NCBI RefSeq assembly: GCF_900109565.1
Contig: NZ_FNZZ01000004.1
Span: 1 to 64,000 of the forward strand
Reading direction: 5' to 3'
DNA length: 64,000 nucleotides
Source: Sphingomonas palmae
GTDB lineage: Bacteria; Pseudomonadota; Alphaproteobacteria; Sphingomonadales; Sphingomonadaceae
Shown: positions 1-7,122 of the stretch, piece after piece
How positions within the stretch are numbered: position 1 is the first letter of the stretch
How the letters are laid out: every line of letters begins with the position of its first letter
Made by a program: the position numbers and the translations under genes
Notes under the pieces: generated by a model
Told to the model about the DNA's origin: nothing
Seen by the model: only the letters and a program-made list of their open reading frames with translations
Databases searched by the model: none

Positions 1-1265
1 GAATAGTCGATCCACTTCTTCGGATGGCCGACGCGGGGATCGAAGGTCGCCAGCTTGGCTAGTGCGGCGCGTCGCGTCGCATCGTCCATCCACGTCGCCG
101 CTTCGATCTTGTCCTTGTACGCGGCCTGCATGTCGCCGACGAGCTCATCGGCCTTCGCCTGCGTCGTGGGCGACCAATACTCCCGTACGTAGATCGCGCC
201 GACCGCCTCGCCCAGCGCATTGTCGATCAACCCCATGCCGCGCTTCCAGCGCGCGCGCTGCTCGGGCACGCCGCGCAACGTCTTCGAGTAGAAGTCGAAG
301 TTCGCCTGATCAAACGCGGCCGGCAGAAACGGAGCGGCATTCGAGAGGAAGCGCGCCGTCATCCACTCCTTCCACGTCGACAGCGGCACGTCGCCGATCC
401 GCTTCGACGCCGCGGCGACCGCACTCGGCTCCGACACGTTGACGCGCTCGGCATTGCCCAGTCCCATGCTGGCGAGCGTCGGGGTCCAATCGAACTCGGG
501 CGCGAGCGTGGTGAGCGCCGCACGCGTCATCGGATTGTGCGTCTTGACCGGATCGCGGCGCTGTTCGGGCGTCCACTGATCCTGGCTCAGCCGCGTTTCC
601 AGCGCGATGATGCGGTCTGCCTTGGCTTCCGCACCGGTGATGCCGGCGAGCGTCTGGATACGAACCAGATAGGCGCGATAGGCACGCCGGATCGCGTCAT
701 ACTTGTCGCCGCTCAGCAGGTAATAGTCGCGCGTCGGCAATCCCAGCCGCGCCTGCCCGGCATCGGCCATGTAGCGCGTCGGATCGTCGGCATCGGTCGA
801 GATACCGATGTTGACCGGCGAGGCAAAGCCGGGGCGCATCATCAGCTGCACGAGCTGCGGGCGCGTCGTGACCGCGTCGATCCGCGCCAGCCACGGCTTG
901 ACCGGCGCCAGCCCGCGCTGCTCGATGCCGGGCGCATCCATCCAGGCGGCGTAGAAATCGCCGACCTTGCGGGCTGTCGCGTCCTGCGGGTGCGCAGCCG
1001 CGTTCTCGACGATACGGCGCACCTGTCCCTCGATCTCGTCGGGCAGGTCGTAATTGTAGCCAGCCCCGATCTTGTCGGCAGGAATGGCGTGGTCGCGCAG
1101 CCACGTACCTTCGGCATAGGCGTAGAAATCGTCGCCGGGCTTCACACTCTTGTCCATGTTCTGAAGCTCCAACCCCCAGGGTTGGTAGCGCGGCGTGCTG
1201 GTCTGTGCGGCGAGCAGTGCGGGCACGCTCGCGAACGTGAGGACGAGCAGGGAAGCGTAGCGCAT
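1..1265 (-). CDS. M13 family metallopeptidase (PepO/neprilysin-like), C-terminus cut by window edge
   Basis: This is the N-terminal part (about 421 residues) of a secreted zinc endopeptidase of the M13 family. It starts at the ATG at 1265 with a short hydrophobic signal sequence (MRYASLLVLTFASVPALLAA), followed by the family's typical opening, MDKSVKPGDDFYAYAEGTW, and then the alpha-helical N-terminal domain (RDYYLLSGDKY, AAWMDAPG). The frame stays open to the left edge. The HExxH catalytic domain would lie outside the window, so activity cannot be judged. The gene is divergent from the M28 peptidase at 1469, about 200 bp away. Family assignment is by recognition of the DDFYxYxNGxW-like block and is firm. 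Confidence 0.88.
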   Translation of the reverse strand, partial: MRYASLLVLTFASVPALLAAQTSTPRYQPWGLELQNMDKSVKPGDDFYAYAEGTWLRDHAIPADKIGAGYNYDLPDEIEGQVRRIVENAAAHPQDATARKVGDFYAAWMDAPGIEQRGLAPVKPWLARIDAVTTRPQLVQLMMRPGFASPVNIGISTDADDPTRYMADAGQARLGLPTRDYYLLSGDKYDAIRRAYRAYLVRIQTLAGITGAEAKADRIIALETRLSQDQWTPEQRRDPVKTHNPMTRAALTTLAPEFDWTPTLASMGLGNAERVNVSEPSAVAAASKRIGDVPLSTWKEWMTARFLSNAAPFLPAAFDQANFDFYSKTLRGVPEQRARWKRGMGLIDNALGEAVGAIYVREYWSPTTQAKADELVGDMQAAYKDKIEAATWMDDATRRAALAKLATFDPRVGHPKKWIDY

Positions 1266-1383
1266 GGCGGTATCCGGCAAGGTGTGTTGCGCCCGCCTTA
1301 CGCCGTTGTGCGTCGGCTCACCACATCGAAGCTGTCGGTTCCATGCGCAGAATGCCTGATTGCTCGTCCGCGGCCATGACGGA

Positions 1384-1412
1384 GCGTTGACGCCTTCGGT
1401 GAGCGTCAGCGC
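1384..1412. other. Stem-loop between the divergent peptidase genes
   Basis: GCGTTGACGC (1384-1393) and GCGTCAGCGC (1403-1412) form a 10-bp stem with one T.G pair and a 9-nt loop. It sits about 56 bp before the M28 start. It could be an operator or part of a leader. There is no T-run, so a terminator is unlikely. Confidence 0.35.
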
Positions 1413-1468
1413 GGCCGAAGCGTACATGTCGGCTTGCAACGACGCCAGCGGCACGTCACGCTGCGACC

Positions 1469-3100
1469 ATGACACGCTGGCTCCCGCTTCTGCTTCTCGC
1501 CACCTCGACCGCGGCAAGTGCCGCCCCGACTGATCCGGCGTTGCCGATCCTATCGCCTGCACGGATCAAGGCCGATGTGAAGACATTAAGCGCCGACAGC
1601 TTTCACGGGCGGGGACCAACGCAAGCAGGTGAGCCGATCACCCTCGCCTTTCTCGAGCAGCGCTTCGCTGCACTCGGTCTGAAGCCGGAGGGTGACAAAG
1701 GTTATCGGCAAACAGTGCCGCTCCTGCGCTGGACCCGCGACGCGGCGCAATTCGAGATTTCACTGAACGGAGAGGCCCGCACGCTCAACCCCGGTGTCGA
1801 GATCGCGGCGTCGTCGCGGATCGTCGGCATGACCACGCTTGAGCGGGCACCCGTCGTCTTCGTCGGCTACGGCGTGGTGGAGCCGCGGCTCGGCTACGAT
1901 CCGTATCGCGGGCTCGATGTACGCGGCAAGGTGGTGGTGGCGCTCGCGGGTGACCCTGATGTCGAGGCCGGCAAGGACCTGGGCTTCGGGGGACGCGCAT
2001 CGAGCCCTGCCGCGCGTACCAAATTGGCCGAGGCGCAGAAGCGCGGTGCCGCAGCCTTCTTCCAGATCCACGATACGTTTCCGTCGAGCTATCCCTGGCT
2101 TCAGCTCGCCAACAGCGACGCGGTCCCAGGCTATGCACTCGACACCGGCACCGTCCCGCCAGCGTTCGGCATTCGCGGCACGCTGCGGGGCGACATCGGC
2201 GTCGCCATGCTGCGCCAGGGTGGGCTCGACTATGCAGCCGCCAAACGTGCCGCGCAGGCGACGACGTTCCGCGGCGTCGAGCTGAAGGGCGTCACCTTCT
2301 CGGCCAACGTACGCACCAGCCTTGATCGCGCGGTGAGCCACAACGTCGTCGGCGTGCTGCCCGGGACTGATCCGAAAGCCGGCAGCATCCTCTACGGTGC
2401 GCACTGGGACGCTTACGGCGAAAACGCATTCGATCCGCCCGTCGATCGCATCCGCAACGGCGCGGTCGACAATGGCACCGGCACCGCAACGCTGCTCGAG
2501 ATCGCGCGCGCATTCTCGAAAGCTCCCCGCCTGCGTCGCTCGGTCGTGTTCGCGCTCTGGACGGCGGAGGAAAAGGGGTTGCTCGGCGCGAGCTGGTACG
2601 CCGATCATCCGGCGCTGCCGCTCGCGACCACTGCGGCGCAGTTCAATCTCGACCCGCACGTCGTGCTCGGGCGCACGCGCGACCTCGAACTGATCGGCGT
2701 CGGGCGCACCCCGCTGGAGGCCGACCTGTCCCGCGTGGCAGCGACACAAGGCCTGCACATCGTGCCCGAGGAGAATACCGAAGCGGGCTGGTATTACCGC
2801 TCCGACCATTACGCGCTCGCGCAAAAAGGCGTGCCCGGCGTCTATTTCCGTGCCGGTCGCGATCTCGTGAACGGCGGCAAGGCAGCGGGCGAACGCGAGC
2901 GAGCACGCTACAACGCCGACTGCTATCACCAGACCTGCGACGAGTTCAAACCGAACTGGGACATGACCGGTGCGGCACAGGAAGGCAGCGTCGCCTACGC
3001 ACTCGGACGTGAGATCGCCAGCGGCGCGACCTGGCCGACGTGGAATGCCGCAGAGCCGTTCCTGGCTGAGCGTGCGAAGAGCGACACGGAACGCCGGTGA
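1469..3100 (+). CDS. Secreted M28 family peptidase with PA domain
   Basis: A 543-aa zinc exopeptidase with an N-terminal signal peptide (MTRWLPLLLLATSTAASA), exported to the periplasm or cell envelope. Residues about 120-270 form a protease-associated domain, and the M28 catalytic domain follows. The predicted two-zinc ligands and catalytic residues are visible: H312 (HWDAYG), D334 (AVDNGTGTA), E367/E368 (TAEEKGLLG), D395 (FNLDPH) and H447 (YRSDHYAL). Length and order match PA-M28 aminopeptidases common in sphingomonads. Substrate specificity cannot be read from sequence. It is divergent from the M13 peptidase and convergent with the SDR gene. Confidence 0.93.
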   Translation: MTRWLPLLLLATSTAASAAPTDPALPILSPARIKADVKTLSADSFHGRGPTQAGEPITLAFLEQRFAALGLKPEGDKGYRQTVPLLRWTRDAAQFEISLNGEARTLNPGVEIAASSRIVGMTTLERAPVVFVGYGVVEPRLGYDPYRGLDVRGKVVVALAGDPDVEAGKDLGFGGRASSPAARTKLAEAQKRGAAAFFQIHDTFPSSYPWLQLANSDAVPGYALDTGTVPPAFGIRGTLRGDIGVAMLRQGGLDYAAAKRAAQATTFRGVELKGVTFSANVRTSLDRAVSHNVVGVLPGTDPKAGSILYGAHWDAYGENAFDPPVDRIRNGAVDNGTGTATLLEIARAFSKAPRLRRSVVFALWTAEEKGLLGASWYADHPALPLATTAAQFNLDPHVVLGRTRDLELIGVGRTPLEADLSRVAATQGLHIVPEENTEAGWYYRSDHYALAQKGVPGVYFRAGRDLVNGGKAAGERERARYNADCYHQTCDEFKPNWDMTGAAQEGSVAYALGREIASGATWPTWNAAEPFLAERAKSDTERR

Positions 3101-3109
3101 GGGGCATGC

Positions 3110-3153
3110 GCGCGGCGGGTGGCCCGGAGAAGACCAGGCCTCGCCCGCCGCGC
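3110..3153. terminator. Candidate bidirectional terminator hairpin between M28 peptidase and SDR gene
   Basis: GCGCGGCGGG at 3110-3119 pairs perfectly with CCCGCCGCGC at 3144-3153. An inner GGCC/GGCC pairing can extend it. It lies in the 102-bp gap between two convergent genes. There is no T-run, so termination efficiency is uncertain. Confidence 0.5.
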
Positions 3154-3202
3154 ATCTTGCAACACCTACGTCCAGGTCATGTGGAGTGGCGTTGGTGCCA
3201 CA

Positions 3203-3937
3203 TCAGATCTGCGCCAGACCACCGTCGGTGAACAGCTCGCTGCCGGTCATGAAGCTGCTGTCCGACGACGCGAGAAAGGCGGCGGCGGCTGCTACCTCGG
3301 ACGGATCGCCGACATGGCCGATCGGCGTCGTCGCGCCCATCTCGATCATGGCGTCGCGCCCGACGACCTCGGCGGCGAGCTCGGTCAGCGTCGGTCCGGG
3401 TGACAGGACATTGACGCGGATACCCGTCCCCCGCAGGTCCTGCGCCCAGCTGCGCGCGAAATTGCGGACTGCCGCCTTCGATGCGCTGTAGACGCTGAAC
3501 GCCGGCGTGCCCATGACGCCGGTCGTCGACCCGGTGAGGATGACCGACCCACCCCGCGCCATCAGCGGCAAGGCCTTCTGCACGGTGAAGATGGTGCCCT
3601 TCACGTTGACGTCGAAGGTCGCGTCGACGTGCTCCGGCGTGATCTCGGGCAAGGGCAGCAGCGCACCGGTGCCGGCATTGGCGAACAGGATGTCGAGCCT
3701 GCTATGCTCCCGCCTTACGGTGTCGAACAACCGGTCCAGATCAGCCGCGTCGGTGACCGATCCCGCGACCGCTCGCGCCTGCGCGCCGAGTATTTCCGCC
3801 GCTGCCTCCAGTTTGTCGGCCCTGCGCCCGAACAGGTAGACGAACGCCCCTTCCGCGACGAAGCGCCGCGCCGACGCCAAGCCGATACCGGTGCCACCCC
3901 CGGTGATGATCGCGATCTTTCCTTCAAGCCTGGTCAT
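3203..3937 (-). CDS. SDR family NAD(P)-dependent oxidoreductase
   Basis: A 244-aa classical short-chain dehydrogenase. The start at 3937 (MTRLEGKIAIITGG) is chosen because GGAGG lies 7 nt upstream and the Rossmann motif TGGGTGIG begins near residue 12. Other family marks are NAG (LFANAGTGAL), the catalytic Ser (SVILTGSTTG) and YxxxK (YSASKAAVRN), then the usual C-terminal substrate loop (LSPGPTLTELAAE). It is divergently paired with an HxlR regulator 82 bp away, a very common SDR/HxlR arrangement in which the regulator senses electrophiles or quinones. The substrate is unknown. Confidence 0.92.
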   Translation of the reverse strand: MTRLEGKIAIITGGGTGIGLASARRFVAEGAFVYLFGRRADKLEAAAEILGAQARAVAGSVTDAADLDRLFDTVRREHSRLDILFANAGTGALLPLPEITPEHVDATFDVNVKGTIFTVQKALPLMARGGSVILTGSTTGVMGTPAFSVYSASKAAVRNFARSWAQDLRGTGIRVNVLSPGPTLTELAAEVVGRDAMIEMGATTPIGHVGDPSEVAAAAAFLASSDSSFMTGSELFTDGGLAQI

Positions 3938-3992
3938 ACATGCCTCCAGTGATTGGTTGCACGCAGCTGACCATCCGCACACCTTGCGACAA

Positions 3993-4014
3993 GTATGCAC
4001 CTTTTGGTAAGTAC
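3993..4014. promoter_or_regulatory. Candidate HxlR operator between SDR and HxlR genes
   Basis: GTAtgcACCttttGGTaagTAC is an imperfect 22-bp inverted repeat (outer GTA/TAC and inner ACC/GGT match) immediately before the HxlR start and in the shared divergent promoter region. HxlR-type regulators bind such short palindromes. Placement suggests autoregulation and control of the SDR gene. This is inference from position and symmetry only. Confidence 0.45.
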
Positions 4015-4019
4015 GAGAA

Positions 4020-4421
4020 ATGTCCGATACCCGCCACGCCGATGCGCCAAGCGCCACCCTCGCCGCTCCCGCCTTCACCTGCGGGCTCGACGCCACGCTG
4101 AAGATCATCTCGGGAAAGTGGAAGCCGCTGATCCTCTACTTCCTGCTGCGCGGCCCGACCCGCTACGGCGAGCTGAAGCGCGCCATTCGCGACGTCAGCG
4201 ACAAGGTGCTGATCCAGCAGCTGAAGGAGCTGGAGGCGGACGGCGTCCTAAGCCGCAACGACTATAATGAGGTACCGCCCCGGGTCGACTATACGCTCAC
4301 ACCGACCGGACAGAGCCTCGCGCAGGCACTGGAGCCGTTATGCCAGTGGGGCACGCAGAACATGGCCGAGATGCAGAAGCTCTTTGCCGAGCGCGACGGC
4401 TGGGGACGCGCGCGCGCCTGA
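4020..4421 (+). CDS. HxlR family winged-helix transcriptional regulator
   Basis: A 133-aa DNA-binding protein. The HxlR/DUF24 domain spans about residues 20-115, with the signature CGLDATLKIISGKWKPLIL, RYGELKRAI and LIQQLKELEADGVLSR, and the wing PPRVDYTLTPTG. The conserved Cys at the domain start (Cys22) is the redox or electrophile-sensing Cys in characterised relatives such as YodB and HypR. It is divergent from an SDR oxidoreductase, which it probably controls through the palindrome at 3993-4014. The ribosome-binding site is weak. Confidence 0.93.
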   Translation: MSDTRHADAPSATLAAPAFTCGLDATLKIISGKWKPLILYFLLRGPTRYGELKRAIRDVSDKVLIQQLKELEADGVLSRNDYNEVPPRVDYTLTPTGQSLAQALEPLCQWGTQNMAEMQKLFAERDGWGRARA

Positions 4422-4446
4422 CGATCAGGCCGCTTCGATCATCGGT

Positions 4447-4917
4447 TCAGCGCTTCGCGCGGGCGTGGAGCGCGCGCACCTCGCCCGCAAACGCTTCCAC
4501 CGGCCCCTCGACCTCGGCGTCCAGGATGACGTCGGTGATCCTGAGTGGCGCGATACCGAGCGTGGGACGGCCGAGTTCCCGCAGCCACTCGCCGAGCTGG
4601 ACCGTGGAGGTCGCGTAGACGATCCGCCCCAGCCCCGCGAGGCCGTGCGCGGCTGCACACATCGCGCAATGCTCGCCCGAGGTGTAGACCGTCGCCGCGC
4701 GCCGCTGGTCGGGTGACAGATGCTCGACCGCCCAGCGAACGATCGCGAACTCGGGGTGGCGGGTCGGGTCGCCGCCGCCGACGCGGTTGCGATCCTCGAA
4801 CAACACCTCACCCGCGTCAGAGACGAGAATGGAGCCGAACGGCTGATCGCCCGCGTCGACCGCCTGCGCCGCGAGATCGACGCAGCGGCGCAGATGCTGA
4901 TGGTCGCGTTCGTTCAT
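4447..4917 (-). CDS. Nucleoside deaminase (CMP/dCMP deaminase-fold, zinc-dependent)
   Basis: A 156-aa cytidine-deaminase-fold protein. The zinc site is seen as HPE (residues in RHPEFAIVRWA; the usual form is HAE) and CxxC (SGEHCAMCAAA; the usual form is PCxxC). Asn- and Gly-rich substrate contacts (DQPFGSILV, EDRNRV) resemble guanine deaminases and tRNA adenosine deaminases of the GuaD/TadA branch. The start at 4917 (MNERDHQHL) removes a non-conserved extension. It lies 28 bp downstream of a TetR regulator on the same strand and is probably cotranscribed. The substrate base cannot be decided from sequence alone; guanine or a related purine is a reasonable guess. Confidence 0.85.
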   Translation of the reverse strand: MNERDHQHLRRCVDLAAQAVDAGDQPFGSILVSDAGEVLFEDRNRVGGGDPTRHPEFAIVRWAVEHLSPDQRRAATVYTSGEHCAMCAAAHGLAGLGRIVYATSTVQLGEWLRELGRPTLGIAPLRITDVILDAEVEGPVEAFAGEVRALHARAKR

Positions 4918-4945
4918 GATCGCTCGCGTACATCCAGGTGCAGCT

Positions 4946-5629
4946 TCACGCCACCTTTGCTGCACAAACCGCGCGAAAGCCCGCGGCCATGAAGGTCGCC
5001 ATGCGCTGCTTGACCGCGAGGAAGTCGTCGGAGCGGCATAGGCCGTCCGACAGCTTGTCGATGCGACCCGTCCGCGCGAGCGTCAGCATCAGCGAGCCGG
5101 TGACGAAATGGTAGCCCCACAGGATGTCCTCGCGCGGACAGTCTGGCAGCGCGCGCTCGAGCAACCCGATCAGCCGCAGCACGACCGGATCGAAATATTC
5201 GTCCATCAACTCCGCGCCCCATTCGGGCGTGTTGGCGACCTGCGCACCCAGCGCGGCGTAGTTCTTCCACCCCTCACCGCCCTCGATGTAGAGGTCGAGG
5301 TCGGTGTCGAGGAAGGCGTGCAGCGCACCCTCGATCGTCGGCGCGCCCCCGCACGCCGCCTCGTAATCGTCGAGCGCGCGCATCCGCGTCTGGCTCGTCA
5401 CCACCGCGCGCCGCGCGAACACCGCGTCGAACAGCGCCTTCTTGTCGGTGAAATAATAATTGAGCAGCGTGTGGTGGACGCCGACGCGCTTGGCCACGTC
5501 CTTCAGTGTCACGCCGTGCAATCCGTGGCGCGAGAACAGCTCCTCCGACACGTCTAGGATCTGCTCGGTCATCTCGGCGCGCTGCTCGGCCTTCTTCGAA
5601 CGGCGCTTGGGTGTGGGTGCGGTGGTCAC
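4946..5629 (-). CDS. TetR family transcriptional regulator
   Basis: A TetR repressor of about 227 aa with an N-terminal helix-turn-helix (EELFSRHGLHGVTLKDVAKR, then VHHTLLNYYFTDKKALF) preceded by a basic segment (PTPKRRSKKAEQRAE). The C-terminal ligand domain carries a TetR_C-like ending (LMLTLARTGRIDKLSDGLC). The start is uncertain: GTG at 5629 is chosen here, but GTG at 5650 and ATG at 5572 are possible. It is divergent from the MFS transporter and carboxylesterase and is the best candidate for their regulator. The deaminase gene follows it on the same strand. Confidence 0.88.
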   Translation of the reverse strand: MTTAPTPKRRSKKAEQRAEMTEQILDVSEELFSRHGLHGVTLKDVAKRVGVHHTLLNYYFTDKKALFDAVFARRAVVTSQTRMRALDDYEAACGGAPTIEGALHAFLDTDLDLYIEGGEGWKNYAALGAQVANTPEWGAELMDEYFDPVVLRLIGLLERALPDCPREDILWGYHFVTGSLMLTLARTGRIDKLSDGLCRSDDFLAVKQRMATFMAAGFRAVCAAKVA

Positions 5630-5673
5630 GCATCCGACTGTGCCAACCACCTTGCGCGAGCGTCAAGCGATCA

Positions 5674-5685
5674 GCTGCGCGCAGC
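5674..5685. promoter_or_regulatory. Candidate TetR operator (perfect 12-bp palindrome)
   Basis: GCTGCGCGCAGC is a perfect palindrome in the divergent region between the TetR gene and the MFS transporter. The position suits autoregulation and control of the transporter, but in GC-rich DNA such palindromes can arise by chance. Confidence 0.35.
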
Positions 5686-5711
5686 AACATTCACACCCAC
5701 GATAGCGTTTG

Positions 5712-5741
5712 TTGACACGGGTCCCCGATCACGCGCATGCT
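5712..5741 (+). promoter_or_regulatory. Candidate sigma-70-type promoter for MFS-carboxylesterase operon
   Basis: A perfect -35 hexamer TTGACA (5712-5717) is followed 17-18 nt later by a poor -10 (GCATGC or CATGCT at 5735-5741). It lies 26-50 bp upstream of the MFS start, downstream of the candidate TetR operator. The weak -10 fits an activated or regulated promoter. Confidence 0.35.
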
Positions 5742-5766
5742 GCGTCCAAGAACAGGAGAGGAGAGC

Positions 5767-7122
5767 ATGCGCGTGAGCAGCTCGATCAATGCCGCATTGC
5801 CGGGCGGTGCTGTCGCCGGTGTGCGTCCCGACGCGCCGATTGCCACCCGCGAGACCGCGCGATTGCCGCGCCACCCGCGCGTGATGCTGGCGCTCTTGAC
5901 CTTCGTCTACGTGATCAACTTTCTCGACCGGCAGCTGCTCGGCATCCTCGCCAAACCGATTCAGGACACGCTGCACGTCAGTGACGGGCAGCTGGGACTG
6001 ATCGGCGGGCTCTATTTCGCGATGTTCTACTGCTTCATCGCAATCCCCGTCGGCTGGCTCGCCGATCGCACCAACCGCGTCTCGATCGTGTCGCTCGCCT
6101 GCGGGATCTGGAGCGTCGCGACGATCGGCTGCGGAATGGCGGGCAATTACGCGCAGCTGGTCGGCGCGCGCATGCTGGTCGGCTTCGGCGAGGCGGGCGG
6201 CGTGCCGCCGTCCTACGCGCTGATCACCGACAGCTTCCCGCCGCGACGGCGCGGCACCGCGCTCGCGATCTTCAATCTCGGCCCCGCGATCGGCGCGGCG
6301 ATCGGGATCGCGTTCGGTGCGACGATCGCGACATTGTTCGACTGGCGCGACGCCTTCGTCTCGATCGGCGTGGTCGGCATCGTCACCGCGATCGCGGTCA
6401 AGCTGGTGCTGCGCGATCCGGTGCGCGGCGGCATGGACCACGGCAATGCCGCCGCAAGCGTCGGAAAGGCTCCGTTCCTCGGCACGATGCGGATGTTCTT
6501 CACGCACCGCACGCTGATGCTCGCCGCACTCGGCAGCGGGGCGACGCAGTTCGTCACCTACGGCCTCGGCAATTTCGCGGTGCTGTTCCTGATGCGCGAG
6601 AAGGGCATGCTGCTGACCGACGTCGCAATCTGGTACGCGCTCGTCGTGGTGATCGGCATGGGCGGCGGCATGCTGGTATCGGGGCGCGTGATCGACCGTT
6701 TCGTCGCCCGCTCGCGCACCGTCTACGCGCTCGCCCCCGCGATCTCGCTCGCGGTCGCGCTGCCTTTCTACGTCGCGTTCGTCTGGGCGCCGGGCTGGCC
6801 GCTGGCACTCGCGCTGCTGACGGTCGTGATGCTGTTCAACTACTTCTATCTCTCCTGCTCGGTCGCGCTGGTGCAGGAAGAGGTCCGCCCCGACGAGCGC
6901 GTCATGTCGGGCGCGCTGCTGCTCCTGGTCATGAATTTCATCGGCCTCGGTCTAGGCCCGACCTATGTCGGCTGGGCGAGCGACCGGCTGTCCGCCGGAG
7001 GTCACGCGCACGCGCTGCAACTGGCGCTCTACTCGCTCGCGCCTTTCTACATTCTCGCCGTGCTGATCTTCCTCGCGCTCGCGCGCCGGCTGCGCGGCAC
7101 CGTCCGGAGCATTGCCGCATGA
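5767..7122 (+). CDS. MFS transporter (spinster-like)
   Basis: A 451-aa inner-membrane major facilitator with about 12 hydrophobic segments. The first is ALLTFVYVINFLDRQLLGIL, and the MFS signature loop GWLADRTNRVSIV lies between helices 2 and 3. FLDRQ and GEAGGVPPSYALITDSFPP are hallmarks of the spinster-like MFS branch common in sphingomonads. The start at 5767 follows a strong GGAGAGGAG. Its stop overlaps the ATG of the carboxylesterase (ATGA), so the two are translationally coupled and the transporter probably moves the esterase's substrate or product. Direction of transport is unknown. Confidence 0.92.
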   Translation: MRVSSSINAALPGGAVAGVRPDAPIATRETARLPRHPRVMLALLTFVYVINFLDRQLLGILAKPIQDTLHVSDGQLGLIGGLYFAMFYCFIAIPVGWLADRTNRVSIVSLACGIWSVATIGCGMAGNYAQLVGARMLVGFGEAGGVPPSYALITDSFPPRRRGTALAIFNLGPAIGAAIGIAFGATIATLFDWRDAFVSIGVVGIVTAIAVKLVLRDPVRGGMDHGNAAASVGKAPFLGTMRMFFTHRTLMLAALGSGATQFVTYGLGNFAVLFLMREKGMLLTDVAIWYALVVVIGMGGGMLVSGRVIDRFVARSRTVYALAPAISLAVALPFYVAFVWAPGWPLALALLTVVMLFNYFYLSCSVALVQEEVRPDERVMSGALLLLVMNFIGLGLGPTYVGWASDRLSAGGHAHALQLALYSLAPFYILAVLIFLALARRLRGTVRSIAA

